This document shows positions 1 through 8,830 of a stretch of DNA of 64,000 nt, one piece after another. The stretch spans positions 3,377,305 to 3,441,304 of the forward strand of contig NZ_CP029463.1 in the NCBI RefSeq assembly GCF_003148385.1. Direction: 5' to 3'. The DNA comes from Flavobacterium sediminis (GTDB lineage Bacteria; Bacteroidota; Bacteroidia; Flavobacteriales; Flavobacteriaceae). The notes under the pieces are model-generated. The model worked only from the letters and a program-made list of their open reading frames with translations, did no database searches and was not told the DNA's origin. Within the stretch, counting starts at the first letter, position 1. Every line of letters begins with the position of its first letter. The position numbers and the translations under genes were made by a program.

Positions 1-677
1 AAAAAAACAGTCAAAGGAAAACCTAAACAAGCTACATTTAAAACACCTGCTATAAATGGATAAAAGTATCCGACTACAATTGAATCAAATTTTTCTTGAA
101 GCCATCTTCCGATTAATATCCAAACCGTATAAAAAAACATAAGATACATCCAACCACTAAAATTATAAATAGGAATTCCAAAAAAACTATTTTCATATCC
201 CGGATTAGTCCAGTTCCATTGTCCTGATAAATATCCATCTATAAAAGCTCCAGGATATTTCAAATTAACAGTATTAGCAACTGTATCTTGAAGGGCATAA
301 CTATCAAAAACAGCTGCTGGGTCTATTGTCATATCTTGAATAGAGCCAAATAAACCTACAATAAAAGGGATTCCCCATTTAGGTAAGTTCAATTTAATAG
401 CCAAATTAAATGCTGCATACCAAATAGATGCTTCTAGTAATAAAATTTCAAGAGGGACATCTGCTATCATCATGATTCTTCTTATATCATAATAATATGC
501 ATGAGCACTATTTACCCCTATGTTTTCAAAAATTCCTGCTCCTAAGACAAAACCAAAAAGTTCAAGTAATCTAAGAAATGGGCGCTCTTGTTTTATTGCA
601 TGGTTCATGCACATAAAAAACAAGACTAATGAAAAAATTTCAACCAAAAACCAACTTATAGGTGTTCCAAAAATCAT
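1..677 (-). CDS. Partial membrane protein, CruF/DUF422-like carotenoid family
   Basis: Reads leftward from an ATG at 677 and is still open at base 1, so the C-terminus lies outside the window; 225 codons are seen. The visible part is strongly hydrophobic, with about five membrane segments. The motifs TIDPAA, GQWNWTNPG and FFGIPIYNFSGW match the pattern DP...W.W..G...GIP..NF.GW of the DUF422/CruF family of carotenoid-modifying membrane proteins. Substrate and reaction cannot be told from this fragment. It is divergent from the TetR gene starting at 817, and the shared 139-bp gap holds operator-like repeats, so control by that regulator is likely (inference). Another polytopic membrane family remains possible. 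Confidence 0.5.
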   Translation of the reverse strand, partial: MIFGTPISWFLVEIFSLVLFFMCMNHAIKQERPFLRLLELFGFVLGAGIFENIGVNSAHAYYYDIRRIMMIADVPLEILLLEASIWYAAFNLAIKLNLPKWGIPFIVGLFGSIQDMTIDPAAVFDSYALQDTVANTVNLKYPGAFIDGYLSGQWNWTNPGYENSFFGIPIYNFSGWMYLMFFYTVWILIGRWLQEKFDSIVVGYFYPFIAGVLNVACLGFPLTVF

Positions 678-738
678 AATGATACTTATTTATATATTAT
701 TTTACTTATTTTTATACACATTGTAAATTTATAGACAC

Positions 739-791
739 ACTGTATATTAAAAAACACATTTTTATAGCAAACTGTATATTTACAAACAGTT
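739..791. promoter_or_regulatory. Operator-like repeats between CruF-like and TetR genes
   Basis: The 10-mer actgtatatt occurs twice, at 739-748 and 771-780. The second copy is part of an inverted repeat, aactgt (770-775) with acagtt (786-791). TetR proteins usually bind inverted repeats in divergent intergenic regions. That the TetR protein encoded at 817 binds here, controlling itself and the leftward membrane gene, is inference from position. Confidence 0.45.
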
Positions 792-816
792 AAACCGTAA
801 TTTGTATAATAATTCG

Positions 817-1386
817 ATGAAAAAAAAAGAAGATAGAAGAGTTCAATACTCTAAGATGATTTTACAAGACACTTTATTAAGCCTTTTAAAAAATAAAAAA
901 CTAAATGAAATTTCAGTATCTGAACTTTGTAGAAAAGCTGAAGTCAATAGAAACACATTTTACAATCATTATAGTTCCCCATTTGAAATTCTACATGAAA
1001 TTGAAAATACCTTATTTCAGGAATTGAGAAAAGAAGTAAAAAATGACAAGGAATTAAAAAGTATAATTTTAGCTTCTTGCAAGTGTTTAGAAAATAATAA
1101 AAAAATAAGTGAGCTTATCTTTAGCAATATAGAAAACAGTAAACTATTGACTAAAATAATTAATACCTACAAAACAAAATCAATAGAAAACTATCCTCAA
1201 AAAGCAAAGCCCTTCGCACAATTGACATATATTTTTCAAAAGAAAGGAACCATTTACCTCATGCAAGAATGGATTAAAGGAGGGTTCAAACAACCGGCAG
1301 AACAAATAGCAGGTTACATTACCTTTTTACTAGAGAGTAATTTTCAGTCTTTTGAATTATATTTAAAAAAAATGAAGCAAGAATAA
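817..1386 (+). CDS. TetR/AcrR-family transcriptional regulator
   Basis: A 189-residue protein of normal TetR length. The N-terminal helix-turn-helix is clear at about residues 25-50 (ISVSELCRKAEVNRNTFYNH), including the family's typical F/T-Y-x-H-[YF] recognition-helix end. The helical C-terminal ligand domain is divergent and the ligand unknown. The ATG at 817 is preferred over the in-frame TTG at 802, because the upstream codons are not protein-like and fall near the expected promoter. It is divergent from the partial CruF-like gene, with repeats in between that suggest auto-regulation (inference). No downstream partner is obvious; the next gene, an AraC regulator, belongs to another unit. 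Confidence 0.85.
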   Translation: MKKKEDRRVQYSKMILQDTLLSLLKNKKLNEISVSELCRKAEVNRNTFYNHYSSPFEILHEIENTLFQELRKEVKNDKELKSIILASCKCLENNKKISELIFSNIENSKLLTKIINTYKTKSIENYPQKAKPFAQLTYIFQKKGTIYLMQEWIKGGFKQPAEQIAGYITFLLESNFQSFELYLKKMKQE

Positions 1387-1482
1387 CCTTATCATTCTCC
1401 ATAAATCGCTAATTAAATATAGTTTACTTTTATTTTCATTTAATTTTTCATAAATTAGACTTATCATTTTTATAAAATTACA

Positions 1483-2403
1483 ATGCCTTCTAAAAGTTTA
1501 CTCAGTACTCCAGCTCTGACTCACGAAAAATCGTTAAAGACACTTGTGGAAAACCGTACGGTTTTTTCGTTGAACAACTGTGAACTGAATTTGTTTGAGA
1601 CTTATAAAGAATCTGCTTTGGTTCCGTTAAAGTTCAACGATCTGGTAGTAACCAGTATGCTAAGAGGCAAAAAGGTCATGCACTTATTTGATGATCCCGA
1701 GTTTGAATATCTTCCGGGGGAAACTGTCGTAGTGCCGTCGAATGTAGAAATGAAAATTGATTTTCCGGAAGCTTCACAAAAAAATCCTACGCAGTGTTTA
1801 GCTTTAGCCATTGATCATTTTAAGATAAAAGAAACTTTAGCTTTTTTAAACGAACGCTACCCAAAAGAAGGTAAAAATAACTTTTGGAAATTGGATTATG
1901 AAAACTATTTCTTTTACAATAATGTTGAATTAGCCACTACGCTGAATAAATTAATCAAAGAATGTATGAGTACATCGGTTACCAAAGATGTTATTACCGA
2001 TTTAACTTTACAAGAACTGATTATCAGGATCATTCAGACACAAACTTTTCGTTCGTATGAAAATGAACAATTACTTTTAGATAGTTCCAATCCGATCACA
2101 CAAGTTGTAGAATACATTCGTAAAAACATTACTGAAAATATCAACATTAAAGAACTAAGTGAAAAAGCGTGTATGAGCTCCACTTCCTTTTATCGTTACT
2201 TTAAACGAGAATTAGGCATGACTCCGGTAGAGTTTATTTTAAATGAAAAAATAAAATTTGCCAAAAGACTACTTAAAAACCCCGGCATTCAGGTCAATGA
2301 AGTCAGTTTTGCTTCCGGATTTGAAGACTGCAATTATTTCATCAGGATATTCAAAAAATACGAAGGCATTACCCCGAAACAATACCAATTGATGAACTAT
2401 TAA
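1483..2403 (+). CDS. AraC-family regulator of the alcohol/aldehyde dehydrogenase locus
   Basis: A 306-residue protein with an N-terminal cupin-like sensing region (about 1-190) and a C-terminal double helix-turn-helix (about 205-305). The C-terminal part carries the AraC signatures INIKELSEKACMSSTSFYRYF and the GF.D.NYF.R.FKK..G.TP..Y motif. Its last four bases overlap the end of the convergent DUF779 gene. AraC regulators are commonly found beside DUF779, alcohol dehydrogenase and aldehyde dehydrogenase genes, so it probably controls the leftward genes at 2.4-5.6 kb (inference from neighbourhood). The inducer is unknown; an alcohol or aldehyde is a reasonable guess. Confidence 0.85.
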   Translation: MPSKSLLSTPALTHEKSLKTLVENRTVFSLNNCELNLFETYKESALVPLKFNDLVVTSMLRGKKVMHLFDDPEFEYLPGETVVVPSNVEMKIDFPEASQKNPTQCLALAIDHFKIKETLAFLNERYPKEGKNNFWKLDYENYFFYNNVELATTLNKLIKECMSTSVTKDVITDLTLQELIIRIIQTQTFRSYENEQLLLDSSNPITQVVEYIRKNITENINIKELSEKACMSSTSFYRYFKRELGMTPVEFILNEKIKFAKRLLKNPGIQVNEVSFASGFEDCNYFIRIFKKYEGITPKQYQLMNY

Positions 2404-2777
2404 AGTGTATTTCGTTTAACAGGTTCCAGATCTTCTTCTTCTTCTGGTGTAAAAATGCGATAATTTACTTTAAATGTTTTTCCGTAAGGTGTTTCTAAAG
2501 AGAAACCACCCGCTCCTATTCCATCCATTATATCCAAAGTAAAATGAGCGTGCTTCCAATATTCAAACAAATCCTTATCGAGCCAAAATTCAGTTCCTTC
2601 AATTTCTCCAATACAAACATCATCGGCTCTTAAATAAAAACCGCCTTTTTCAAAACACTGAGGCTGAGTCCCTTCACAACATCCTCCGGCCTGATAAAAC
2701 ATTAAATCACCGAATTTTTCTTTTAACTTAAGGATCATCTCTCTCGCCTGATCAGTAACTTCTATTCTCTTAACCAT
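2400..2777 (-). CDS. DUF779 family protein
   Basis: A 125-residue cytosolic protein matching DUF779: a cysteine-containing GGCCEGTQPQCF segment near residue 32, GEIEGTEFWLD, and a C-terminal GGFSLETPYGKTF stretch. The family's biochemical role is not established. It is known mainly as the companion of NAD-dependent aldehyde dehydrogenases, which fits the aldehyde dehydrogenase gene 1.4 kb upstream on the same strand. It lies downstream of the alcohol dehydrogenase gene, but a terminator-like hairpin sits between them, so it may have its own transcript. The clustered cysteines suggest metal or thiol chemistry (inference). Confidence 0.85.
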   Translation of the reverse strand: MVKRIEVTDQAREMILKLKEKFGDLMFYQAGGCCEGTQPQCFEKGGFYLRADDVCIGEIEGTEFWLDKDLFEYWKHAHFTLDIMDGIGAGGFSLETPYGKTFKVNYRIFTPEEEEDLEPVKRNTL

Positions 2778-2789
2778 AACATTTTAATT

Positions 2790-2819
2790 TAAAAAAGCAG
2801 CCAACTTATACAGTTGGCC
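2790..2819 (-). terminator. Terminator-like hairpin after alcohol dehydrogenase
   Basis: Stem 2800-2806 pairs with 2812-2818 over a 5-base loop. Read leftward it is followed by six T residues (2796-2791). It lies between the end of the alcohol dehydrogenase gene and the start of DUF779, so it would end or weaken the dehydrogenase transcript. Confidence 0.6.
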
Positions 2820-2874
2820 ACTTTGCCCAACCTAACTATAAATATACCAAAAATTAATGATAAAAACTATTACA

Positions 2875-3915
2875 TCAATTACTATAATTTCCGGCAATAT
2901 CTAATACTATTCGACCATCAATCTGTCCATGCTTCATTTTGTCAAACACATCATTGATGTCTTCTAACTTAGCAGGAGTTACAGTCGCTTTTACCAAACC
3001 TTCATTTGCAAAATCTAAAGCTTCCTGAAGGTCTTTACGAGTACCTACAATCGAACCTCTGACCGTAATACGTTTCAGTACGGTTTCAAAAATTGGCAGT
3101 TCAAAAGATCCAGGTGGCAATCCGTTCAAAGCAATTGTTCCTTTTCTACGTAACACATCGATTCCCTGTTTGAAAGCTATAGGCGAAACAGCAGTAATCA
3201 AAGCACCGTGCATTCCTCCTACTTCTTTATGCAAATACTGTCCCGGATCAGTAGTTTTAGCATTTACCGTAATATCCGCACCTAACTTTTTAGCTAATTC
3301 TAATTTATCATCGGCAACATCAATGGCTGCAACATGCATTCCCATAGCTTTTGCATATTGAACAGCAACGTGTCCCAAACCTCCTATCCCTGAAATGGCT
3401 ACCCATTCTCCCGGTTTTGTTTCTGTTTCTTTAAGTCCTTTATATACCGTAACACCGGCACAAAGTATCGGAGCAATCTCTAAAAAGTTTACATCCGGTT
3501 TTAAATGTCCGACATAACGTGAATCTGCTATCACATATTCCGCAAAACCTCCGTCTACACTATATCCTCCGTTTTTCTGAGCTTCGCAGAGGGTTTCCCA
3601 CCCAGTAATACAATAATCACAGCATCCGCAAGCACTATACAACCAAGGCACACCTACTGCATCTCCTTCTTTTACCATTGCTTCGGGACCACATGCTACC
3701 ACAATACCTACGCCTTCATGTCCCGGAATTAAAGGCATTTTCGGCTTAGCAGGCCAGTCTCCGTCTACAGCATGTAGATCCGTATGACAAACTCCACAGG
3801 CAATCACCTTTACCAAGACCTCATATCTACCCGGTACTCTTACCGGTACTTCTTCTATTTTTAATGGCTGTCCATACCCTTGCACAACAGCCGCTTTCAT
3901 GGTTTTAGGAATCAT
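2875..3915 (-). CDS. adhP: Zinc-dependent alcohol dehydrogenase (AdhP-like)
   Basis: A 346-residue medium-chain dehydrogenase that oxidises primary alcohols to aldehydes with NAD. Catalytic zinc ligands are visible at Cys43 (GVCHTD) and His66 (GHEGVG). The structural zinc is held by Cys96, Cys99, Cys102 and Cys110 ([16 protein letters not shown]). The Rossmann motif [17 protein letters not shown] lies near residue 175. Length and motifs are those of the AdhP/AdhA group. Downstream of the aldehyde dehydrogenase gene on the same strand, it would make a two-step alcohol-to-acid oxidation pathway, or work in reverse in fermentation. The hairpins between the two genes suggest partly separate transcription. 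Confidence 0.88.
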   Translation of the reverse strand: MIPKTMKAAVVQGYGQPLKIEEVPVRVPGRYEVLVKVIACGVCHTDLHAVDGDWPAKPKMPLIPGHEGVGIVVACGPEAMVKEGDAVGVPWLYSACGCCDYCITGWETLCEAQKNGGYSVDGGFAEYVIADSRYVGHLKPDVNFLEIAPILCAGVTVYKGLKETETKPGEWVAISGIGGLGHVAVQYAKAMGMHVAAIDVADDKLELAKKLGADITVNAKTTDPGQYLHKEVGGMHGALITAVSPIAFKQGIDVLRRKGTIALNGLPPGSFELPIFETVLKRITVRGSIVGTRKDLQEALDFANEGLVKATVTPAKLEDINDVFDKMKHGQIDGRIVLDIAGNYSN

Positions 3916-4022
3916 AATTCTTTATTTTTAGTTGTTTCTGTTAGAAGTTTTCTCTTAAAAGAGATAAAGATCATTTTCAATAATTGAAAAGGCTAAAAGT
4001 TAGTAGCAATAATAATCTGATC

Positions 4023-4102
4023 TTTAAAAAAAGCCTTTTATCAAACGCTTTTTTTAAATGTAAAAGAAAACCCTATCAGTTTTTATACAGCCTGATAGGG
4101 TT
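4023..4102 (-). terminator. Two tandem hairpins after aldehyde dehydrogenase
   Basis: The first hairpin pairs aaccctatcag (4069-4079) with ctgatagggtt (4092-4102). Read leftward it is followed by a T-rich stretch. A second, fully complementary 12-bp stem pairs 4023-4034 with 4047-4058. Both lie just after the aldehyde dehydrogenase stop and before the alcohol dehydrogenase gene, so they probably terminate or attenuate the upstream transcript. Confidence 0.6.
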
Positions 4103-4141
4103 CACCTTAGTTTAACCAGTGGGCAAGCCCTATGGTATCAA

Positions 4142-5647
4142 TTAAAAGAATCCTAATTTATTTTTGTTATAAGACACTAACATGTTTTTAGTTTGTCTGT
4201 AGTGGTCTAACATCATTTTGTGGTTTTCACGTCCCACACCTGATTGTTTGTATCCTCCAAACGGAGCTCCTGCCGGATAAGCATGGTATTGGTTTACCCA
4301 AACTCTACCTGCCTGTACAGCTCTTGGCACTTGGTATAATTCGTGAGCATCACGTGTCCAAACACCAGCTCCTAAACCATAAATAGTATCATTTGCTATT
4401 TCGATAGCTTCTTCAGTAGTTTTAAATGTAGTTACTGCTAATACAGGACCGAAGATCTCTTCTTGGAAAATACGCATTTTGTTATTTCCTTTAAAGATTG
4501 TCGGTTTAATGTAGTAACCACCTTCAATATCACCACCTAAATTATTTTCATCTCCACCGATTAACAATTCTGCACCTTCTTCTTTACCTAACTTGATGTA
4601 AGACATGATTTTTTCTTTCTGCACTTTTGAAGCCTGAGCACCGATCATTACTGTAGGATCTAACGGGTTTCCTGCTTTAATAGCAGCTACGCGTTCTAAC
4701 AATCTTTCCATGAATTTATCATAGATATCTTCGTGAACTAATAAACGAGAAGGACAGGTACAGATCTCACCTTGGTTTAAACAATACAATGCTGCACCTT
4801 CTAAAGCTTTATCGAAGAACTCATCATCGTGATCCATCACAGACGGGAAGAAAATATTCGGAGATTTACCACCTAATTCTAAGGTTACAGGAATAATGTT
4901 TTCAGTTGCATATTGCATTACTAAACGTCCTGTAGCTGTAGAACCTGTGAAAGCTGCTTTTGCTACCTTAGGATTAGTCACTAAAGCTCTACCCAACTCA
5001 GCACCGAAACCGTTTACGACATTTATTACTCCGGCAGGAATTAAATCTCCGATCAACTCCATCAATACCATAATAGAGATCGGTGTATTTTCAGCCGGTT
5101 TTAATACCACACAGTTTCCGGCAGCTAAAGCCGGTGCTAATTTCCAAACAGCCATTAAGATAGGGAAATTCCAAGGAATGATCTGAGCTACAACTCCGAT
5201 TGGTTCGTGTACGATCAAAGAAACTGTGTGCTCATCCAATTCGTTTACAGAACCTTCTTCTGCTCTGATCACACTGGCAAAATATCTGAAATGGTCAATT
5301 GCTAACGGAATGTCAGCAGCCATTGTTTCGCGAATCGGCTTACCGTTGTCTACCGTTTCAGCTGCTGCGATCAAATTCAAATTATCTTCCATAACCTGTG
5401 CTATCTTAAACAACAAGTTACTACGATCTGTAGGTGATACTTTACTCCAGCTTTCAAAAGCTTCAGATGCAGCATTTACGGCCAATTCTAAATCTTGTTT
5501 GTTAGAATGTGCAGCTTTTGAAAATACCTTTCCATCTATAGGAGAAACAACATCAAAATATTCACCACTTGCAGGAGGAACAAATTTCCCTCCGATATAA
5601 TTATCGTACTTTTGTTTGAAATTTGGTCTTTGAACTAAATTACTCAT
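4142..5647 (-). CDS. NAD-dependent aldehyde dehydrogenase (ExaC/AldB-like)
   Basis: A 501-residue aldehyde dehydrogenase that converts acetaldehyde or similar aldehydes to carboxylates. The active-site cysteine is Cys296 in NQGEICTCPS. The glutamate motif is TLELGGKSPN, and the NAD site includes PWNFP and GSTATG. The length and the GEICTCPS variant match the ExaC/AldB/AcoD group that occurs with DUF779 proteins. It is the first gene of a leftward set with alcohol dehydrogenase and DUF779, facing the AraC regulator. A TAnnTTTG box lies 26 bp upstream of the ATG. Confidence 0.9.
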   Translation of the reverse strand: MSNLVQRPNFKQKYDNYIGGKFVPPASGEYFDVVSPIDGKVFSKAAHSNKQDLELAVNAASEAFESWSKVSPTDRSNLLFKIAQVMEDNLNLIAAAETVDNGKPIRETMAADIPLAIDHFRYFASVIRAEEGSVNELDEHTVSLIVHEPIGVVAQIIPWNFPILMAVWKLAPALAAGNCVVLKPAENTPISIMVLMELIGDLIPAGVINVVNGFGAELGRALVTNPKVAKAAFTGSTATGRLVMQYATENIIPVTLELGGKSPNIFFPSVMDHDDEFFDKALEGAALYCLNQGEICTCPSRLLVHEDIYDKFMERLLERVAAIKAGNPLDPTVMIGAQASKVQKEKIMSYIKLGKEEGAELLIGGDENNLGGDIEGGYYIKPTIFKGNNKMRIFQEEIFGPVLAVTTFKTTEEAIEIANDTIYGLGAGVWTRDAHELYQVPRAVQAGRVWVNQYHAYPAGAPFGGYKQSGVGRENHKMMLDHYRQTKNMLVSYNKNKLGFF

Positions 5648-5673
5648 AAATCTTTGTTTTTTTTGGTTTTATT

Positions 5674-5681
5674 CAAAGGTA
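5674..5681 (-). promoter_or_regulatory. -7 promoter box for aldehyde dehydrogenase
   Basis: TACCTTTG on the minus strand matches the Bacteroidetes -7 consensus TAnnTTTG, 26 bp before the start codon at 5647. No convincing -33 TTTG element is seen. Confidence 0.5.
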
Positions 5682-5877
5682 GTACCCTAATCCATAAAAA
5701 AATAGCATAATTTTTTCATTTTATAGCACAAGATTTTATTTAATTAAATTTTAACATATATTTTTTCACTAAATTTCATTTTAAATCACATTTTTTTATC
5801 AAATCATTAATTTTAAGCCTAAAAAAGTATTAAACACTATAATTAAAATAATGTTTTAAACTCTTCTGAGCATTATG

Positions 5878-5885
5878 TATATTTG
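5878..5885 (+). promoter_or_regulatory. -7 promoter box for pheT
   Basis: TATATTTG at 5878-5885 matches the Bacteroidetes -7 consensus and lies 21 bp before the pheT ATG. The 259-bp gap between the divergent genes here is otherwise very AT-rich and shows no gene. Confidence 0.55.
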
Positions 5886-5906
5886 CAGACTAAAATTGAA
5901 TAGAAA

Positions 5907-8336
5907 ATGCGTATTTCTTATAATTGGTTAAAACAATTTATAAAGTTAGATTGGAATTCTGAAGAAACTGCGGCTTTATTGACTGATCTGGGTCTGGAAG
6001 TAGAAGGCGTAGATACTTTTGAAAGTTTAAAAGGAGGTTTAAAAAGAGTTGTTGTGGGGCATGTATTAACTTGTGTACAACATCCTAACGCAGACAGATT
6101 ACGAATTACTACCGTTGATCTGGGTGACGGAAACCCACCGGTTCAGATTGTTTGCGGTGCTCCTAATGTAGCTGCCGGACAAAAAGTACCTGTAGCCACT
6201 ATCGGGACTAAATTATTTGACAAAGAAGGAAATGCATTTGAAATAAAAAAAGGGAAGATCAGAGGTGAGGAAAGTCACGGAATGATTTGTGCTGAAGATG
6301 AATTAGGTTTAGGCGAAAGTCATGACGGAATTATGATCCTTGACGAAGACGTTAAACCCGGAACTCCTGCTGCTGAACTTTTTGAAATCGAAACGGATGA
6401 AGTCTTTGAAATCGGATTAACGCCTAATCGCGCCGATGCTATGAGCCACTTCGGAGTTGCCCGTGACTTAAAGGCCGGACTTTACAATAACGAAAAGAAT
6501 GTGGAATTGATTACACCTTCTGTTAGTAACTTTAGAGTAGACAAACGCACTTTGAAAATCGATGTTGCAGTAGAAAATGAAAAAATGGCTCCCCGATATT
6601 GTGGTGTAACGATCTCAGGAATTAATGTTAAGCCCTCTCCTTCCTGGCTACAAAACCGTTTAAAAGCTATCGGTTTAACGCCTAAAAATAACGTAGTGGA
6701 TGTTACAAATTACGTTTTACACGAATTAGGACAACCATTGCATGCTTTTGATGCCAATAAGATTAAAGGTAATAAGGTTATCGTAAAAACTGTTGAAGCC
6801 GGAACTAAGTTCAGAACCTTAGATGATGTGGAACGTACTTTAGACGCTGAAGATCTTATGATCTGTAATGCTGAAGAACCAATGTGTATTGCCGGTGTTT
6901 TCGGAGGAAAAGAATCAGGAGTAAGTGAAAGCACACAAGCTATTTTCTTAGAAAGTGCTTATTTCAATCCGGTTTCTATTCGTAAAACAGCTAAAAGACA
7001 CGGATTAAATACTGATGCTTCTTTCCGTTTTGAAAGAGGTATTGATCCTAATATCACGGAATATGCTTTAAAACGTGCTGCTCTTTTAATTCAGGAAGTT
7101 GCCGGTGGTGAAATCACTTCGGAAATAACAGATATTTATCCTAAGAAAGTAGACGATTTTCAGGTTTTTGTAAGCTTCGAAAAAGTCAGAAAAGTGATCG
7201 GTGAAGAAATCCCGAAAGAGATCATCAAAAAAATATTAGTTGCCTTAGATATCAAGATCAATAACGTTACAGAATCAGGTTTAGGACTAATCATTCCTTC
7301 TTATCGTGTGGATGTACAACGTGAAATTGATGTTATTGAAGAAATTCTGAGAGTTTACGGATACAACAATATTCAATTCTCACAGAAATTGAATGCTACG
7401 GTTTCTAACTCATCAAGAACAGAAGAGTTCAAAATACAAAATATCATTTCTGACCAGCTATGTGCCTTAGGTTTCAATGAAATGATGGCTAATTCTTTAA
7501 CTACTCCTGATTACGTTAAGCTTTCAGAAAAGATTAAAGAAGATTTCAACGTTCTAATGTTGAATCCTTTAAGCAATGACCTGTCAGCTATGCGCCAGTC
7601 TATGTTATTTTCCGGATTAGAGGCTGTTTCTTTTAATATCAATCGCAAGAGAAATGACCTGAAATTCTATGAGTTCGGAAAAACGTATCATAAACTACCT
7701 TCAGGTTATGATGAGATTAAACATTTAACATTATTAGTAACCGGAAACCGAAACAATGAAAGTTGGAAACAGCCTACTGATAAATCCGACTTTTTCTTAT
7801 TTAAGGGATATATAATGAGTATTTTATCCCGAATCGGATTAGATACCAAAGTAAGTACTCTTCCTTTTGAAAATGATGTTTTTCAGGAAGGTATTGCCCT
7901 GGCCATAGGAAAAGAAACCATAGTAGAGTTCGGTACAGTTAAAAAATCGATCTTAAAGTATTTCGATATCAAACAAGAAGTTTTATACGCTGATTTTGCC
8001 TGGTCAAAATTGCAAAAATATATTTCAAATAAAATTAAGTTTACCGACATTCCTAAGTTTCCGGCTGTACGCAGGGATTTAGCCTTGTTATTAAATGACA
8101 ATGTTACTTTTGAACAAGTCTTTAAATTAGCTAAACAAACAGAAAAAGCGTTATTAAAAGAAATTAACCTGTTTGATGTTTATGAAGGCAAAAATCTTCC
8201 TAATGGTAAAAAATCGTATGCGATCAGCTTTATCATTCAGGACGATAACAAGACGTTAAAAGATAAAGATATTGAAAAGATCATGACTAAATTACAAACT
8301 AATTTTGAAAAAGAGTTAGGAGCCAGTTTAAGATAA
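5907..8336 (+). CDS. pheT: Phenylalanine-tRNA ligase beta subunit
   Basis: An 809-residue cytosolic subunit that pairs with PheS (not in this window) to charge tRNA-Phe. Domains in order: a tRNA-binding OB fold at about 40-150 (HPNADRLRITTVDLGDG, QIVCGAPNV), the B3/B4 editing region at about 215-390 (with NYV, GQPLHAFDA and RFERGIDP), B5 at about 410-480, a catalytic-like core to about 690, and a C-terminal ferredoxin-fold anticodon-binding domain (about 715-808, FPAVRRDLALL). Length is normal. It is transcribed alone, with its own -7 box and terminator. Confidence 0.97.
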   Translation: MRISYNWLKQFIKLDWNSEETAALLTDLGLEVEGVDTFESLKGGLKRVVVGHVLTCVQHPNADRLRITTVDLGDGNPPVQIVCGAPNVAAGQKVPVATIGTKLFDKEGNAFEIKKGKIRGEESHGMICAEDELGLGESHDGIMILDEDVKPGTPAAELFEIETDEVFEIGLTPNRADAMSHFGVARDLKAGLYNNEKNVELITPSVSNFRVDKRTLKIDVAVENEKMAPRYCGVTISGINVKPSPSWLQNRLKAIGLTPKNNVVDVTNYVLHELGQPLHAFDANKIKGNKVIVKTVEAGTKFRTLDDVERTLDAEDLMICNAEEPMCIAGVFGGKESGVSESTQAIFLESAYFNPVSIRKTAKRHGLNTDASFRFERGIDPNITEYALKRAALLIQEVAGGEITSEITDIYPKKVDDFQVFVSFEKVRKVIGEEIPKEIIKKILVALDIKINNVTESGLGLIIPSYRVDVQREIDVIEEILRVYGYNNIQFSQKLNATVSNSSRTEEFKIQNIISDQLCALGFNEMMANSLTTPDYVKLSEKIKEDFNVLMLNPLSNDLSAMRQSMLFSGLEAVSFNINRKRNDLKFYEFGKTYHKLPSGYDEIKHLTLLVTGNRNNESWKQPTDKSDFFLFKGYIMSILSRIGLDTKVSTLPFENDVFQEGIALAIGKETIVEFGTVKKSILKYFDIKQEVLYADFAWSKLQKYISNKIKFTDIPKFPAVRRDLALLLNDNVTFEQVFKLAKQTEKALLKEINLFDVYEGKNLPNGKKSYAISFIIQDDNKTLKDKDIEKIMTKLQTNFEKELGASLR

Positions 8337-8358
8337 TCTTCCAAAAATAAAATCACAA

Positions 8359-8388
8359 AAAACCACCTTAAATAAGGTGGTTTTTTAT
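8359..8388 (+). terminator. Rho-independent terminator of pheT
   Basis: Stem aaccacctta (8361-8370) pairs with taaggtggtt (8373-8382), followed by a T run. It also sits just past the end of the convergent small membrane gene, so it may serve both directions. Confidence 0.85.
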
Positions 8389-8408
8389 TTATTGTTTATT
8401 CTATTATA

Positions 8409-8696
8409 TCATGTTGATAAGAATTGAAAATTAAAATGTCTGATGGCAATAAAAAAATTAAACAGATTTAAAAGCAAAGCAATCCAAAACATATAATTAG
8501 CCTCATCGGTTCTTTTAATGATTTCAACAATTCCATATAAAGGAAGTAGCAAGATCAAAATCCAAACAGGAATCCAAATCAGGGAAAAACGCAAACCAAT
8601 AAATGTTACTTTAGGAAAAACCTGAATAATTCCAGTAAGTAACAAAAAAGAGCTGATTAAACTCAATAATAAATATACTTTTTCTTTCCCAAACAT
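8409..8696 (-). CDS. Small hypothetical membrane protein, three segments
   Basis: A 95-residue protein with three hydrophobic segments, at about residues 6-24, 32-52 and 68-86. No family is recognised. The ATG at 8696 is preferred over an in-frame TTG at 8723, whose extra nine residues are not needed for the first membrane segment. It is convergent with pheT and divergent from PEP synthase. Probably an inner-membrane protein of unknown role. Confidence 0.6.
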   Translation of the reverse strand: MFGKEKVYLLLSLISSFLLLTGIIQVFPKVTFIGLRFSLIWIPVWILILLLPLYGIVEIIKRTDEANYMFWIALLLNLFNFFIAIRHFNFQFLST

Positions 8697-8830
8697 TTTA
8701 ATGATAATTAAAGAGATACTCAAAGTTATTTATTTTTTACCAAAAACAACTTAACTAAAATATAATGTTCTTTAATAAGATTAATCTTGTATCTTTAAGC
8801 TAATCTTAAACTACTCAAAAACAACACAAT

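Noticed and set aside
520..726. Rightward 68-codon open frame
   Set aside because: Antisense to the partial CruF-like membrane gene, which has clear family motifs.
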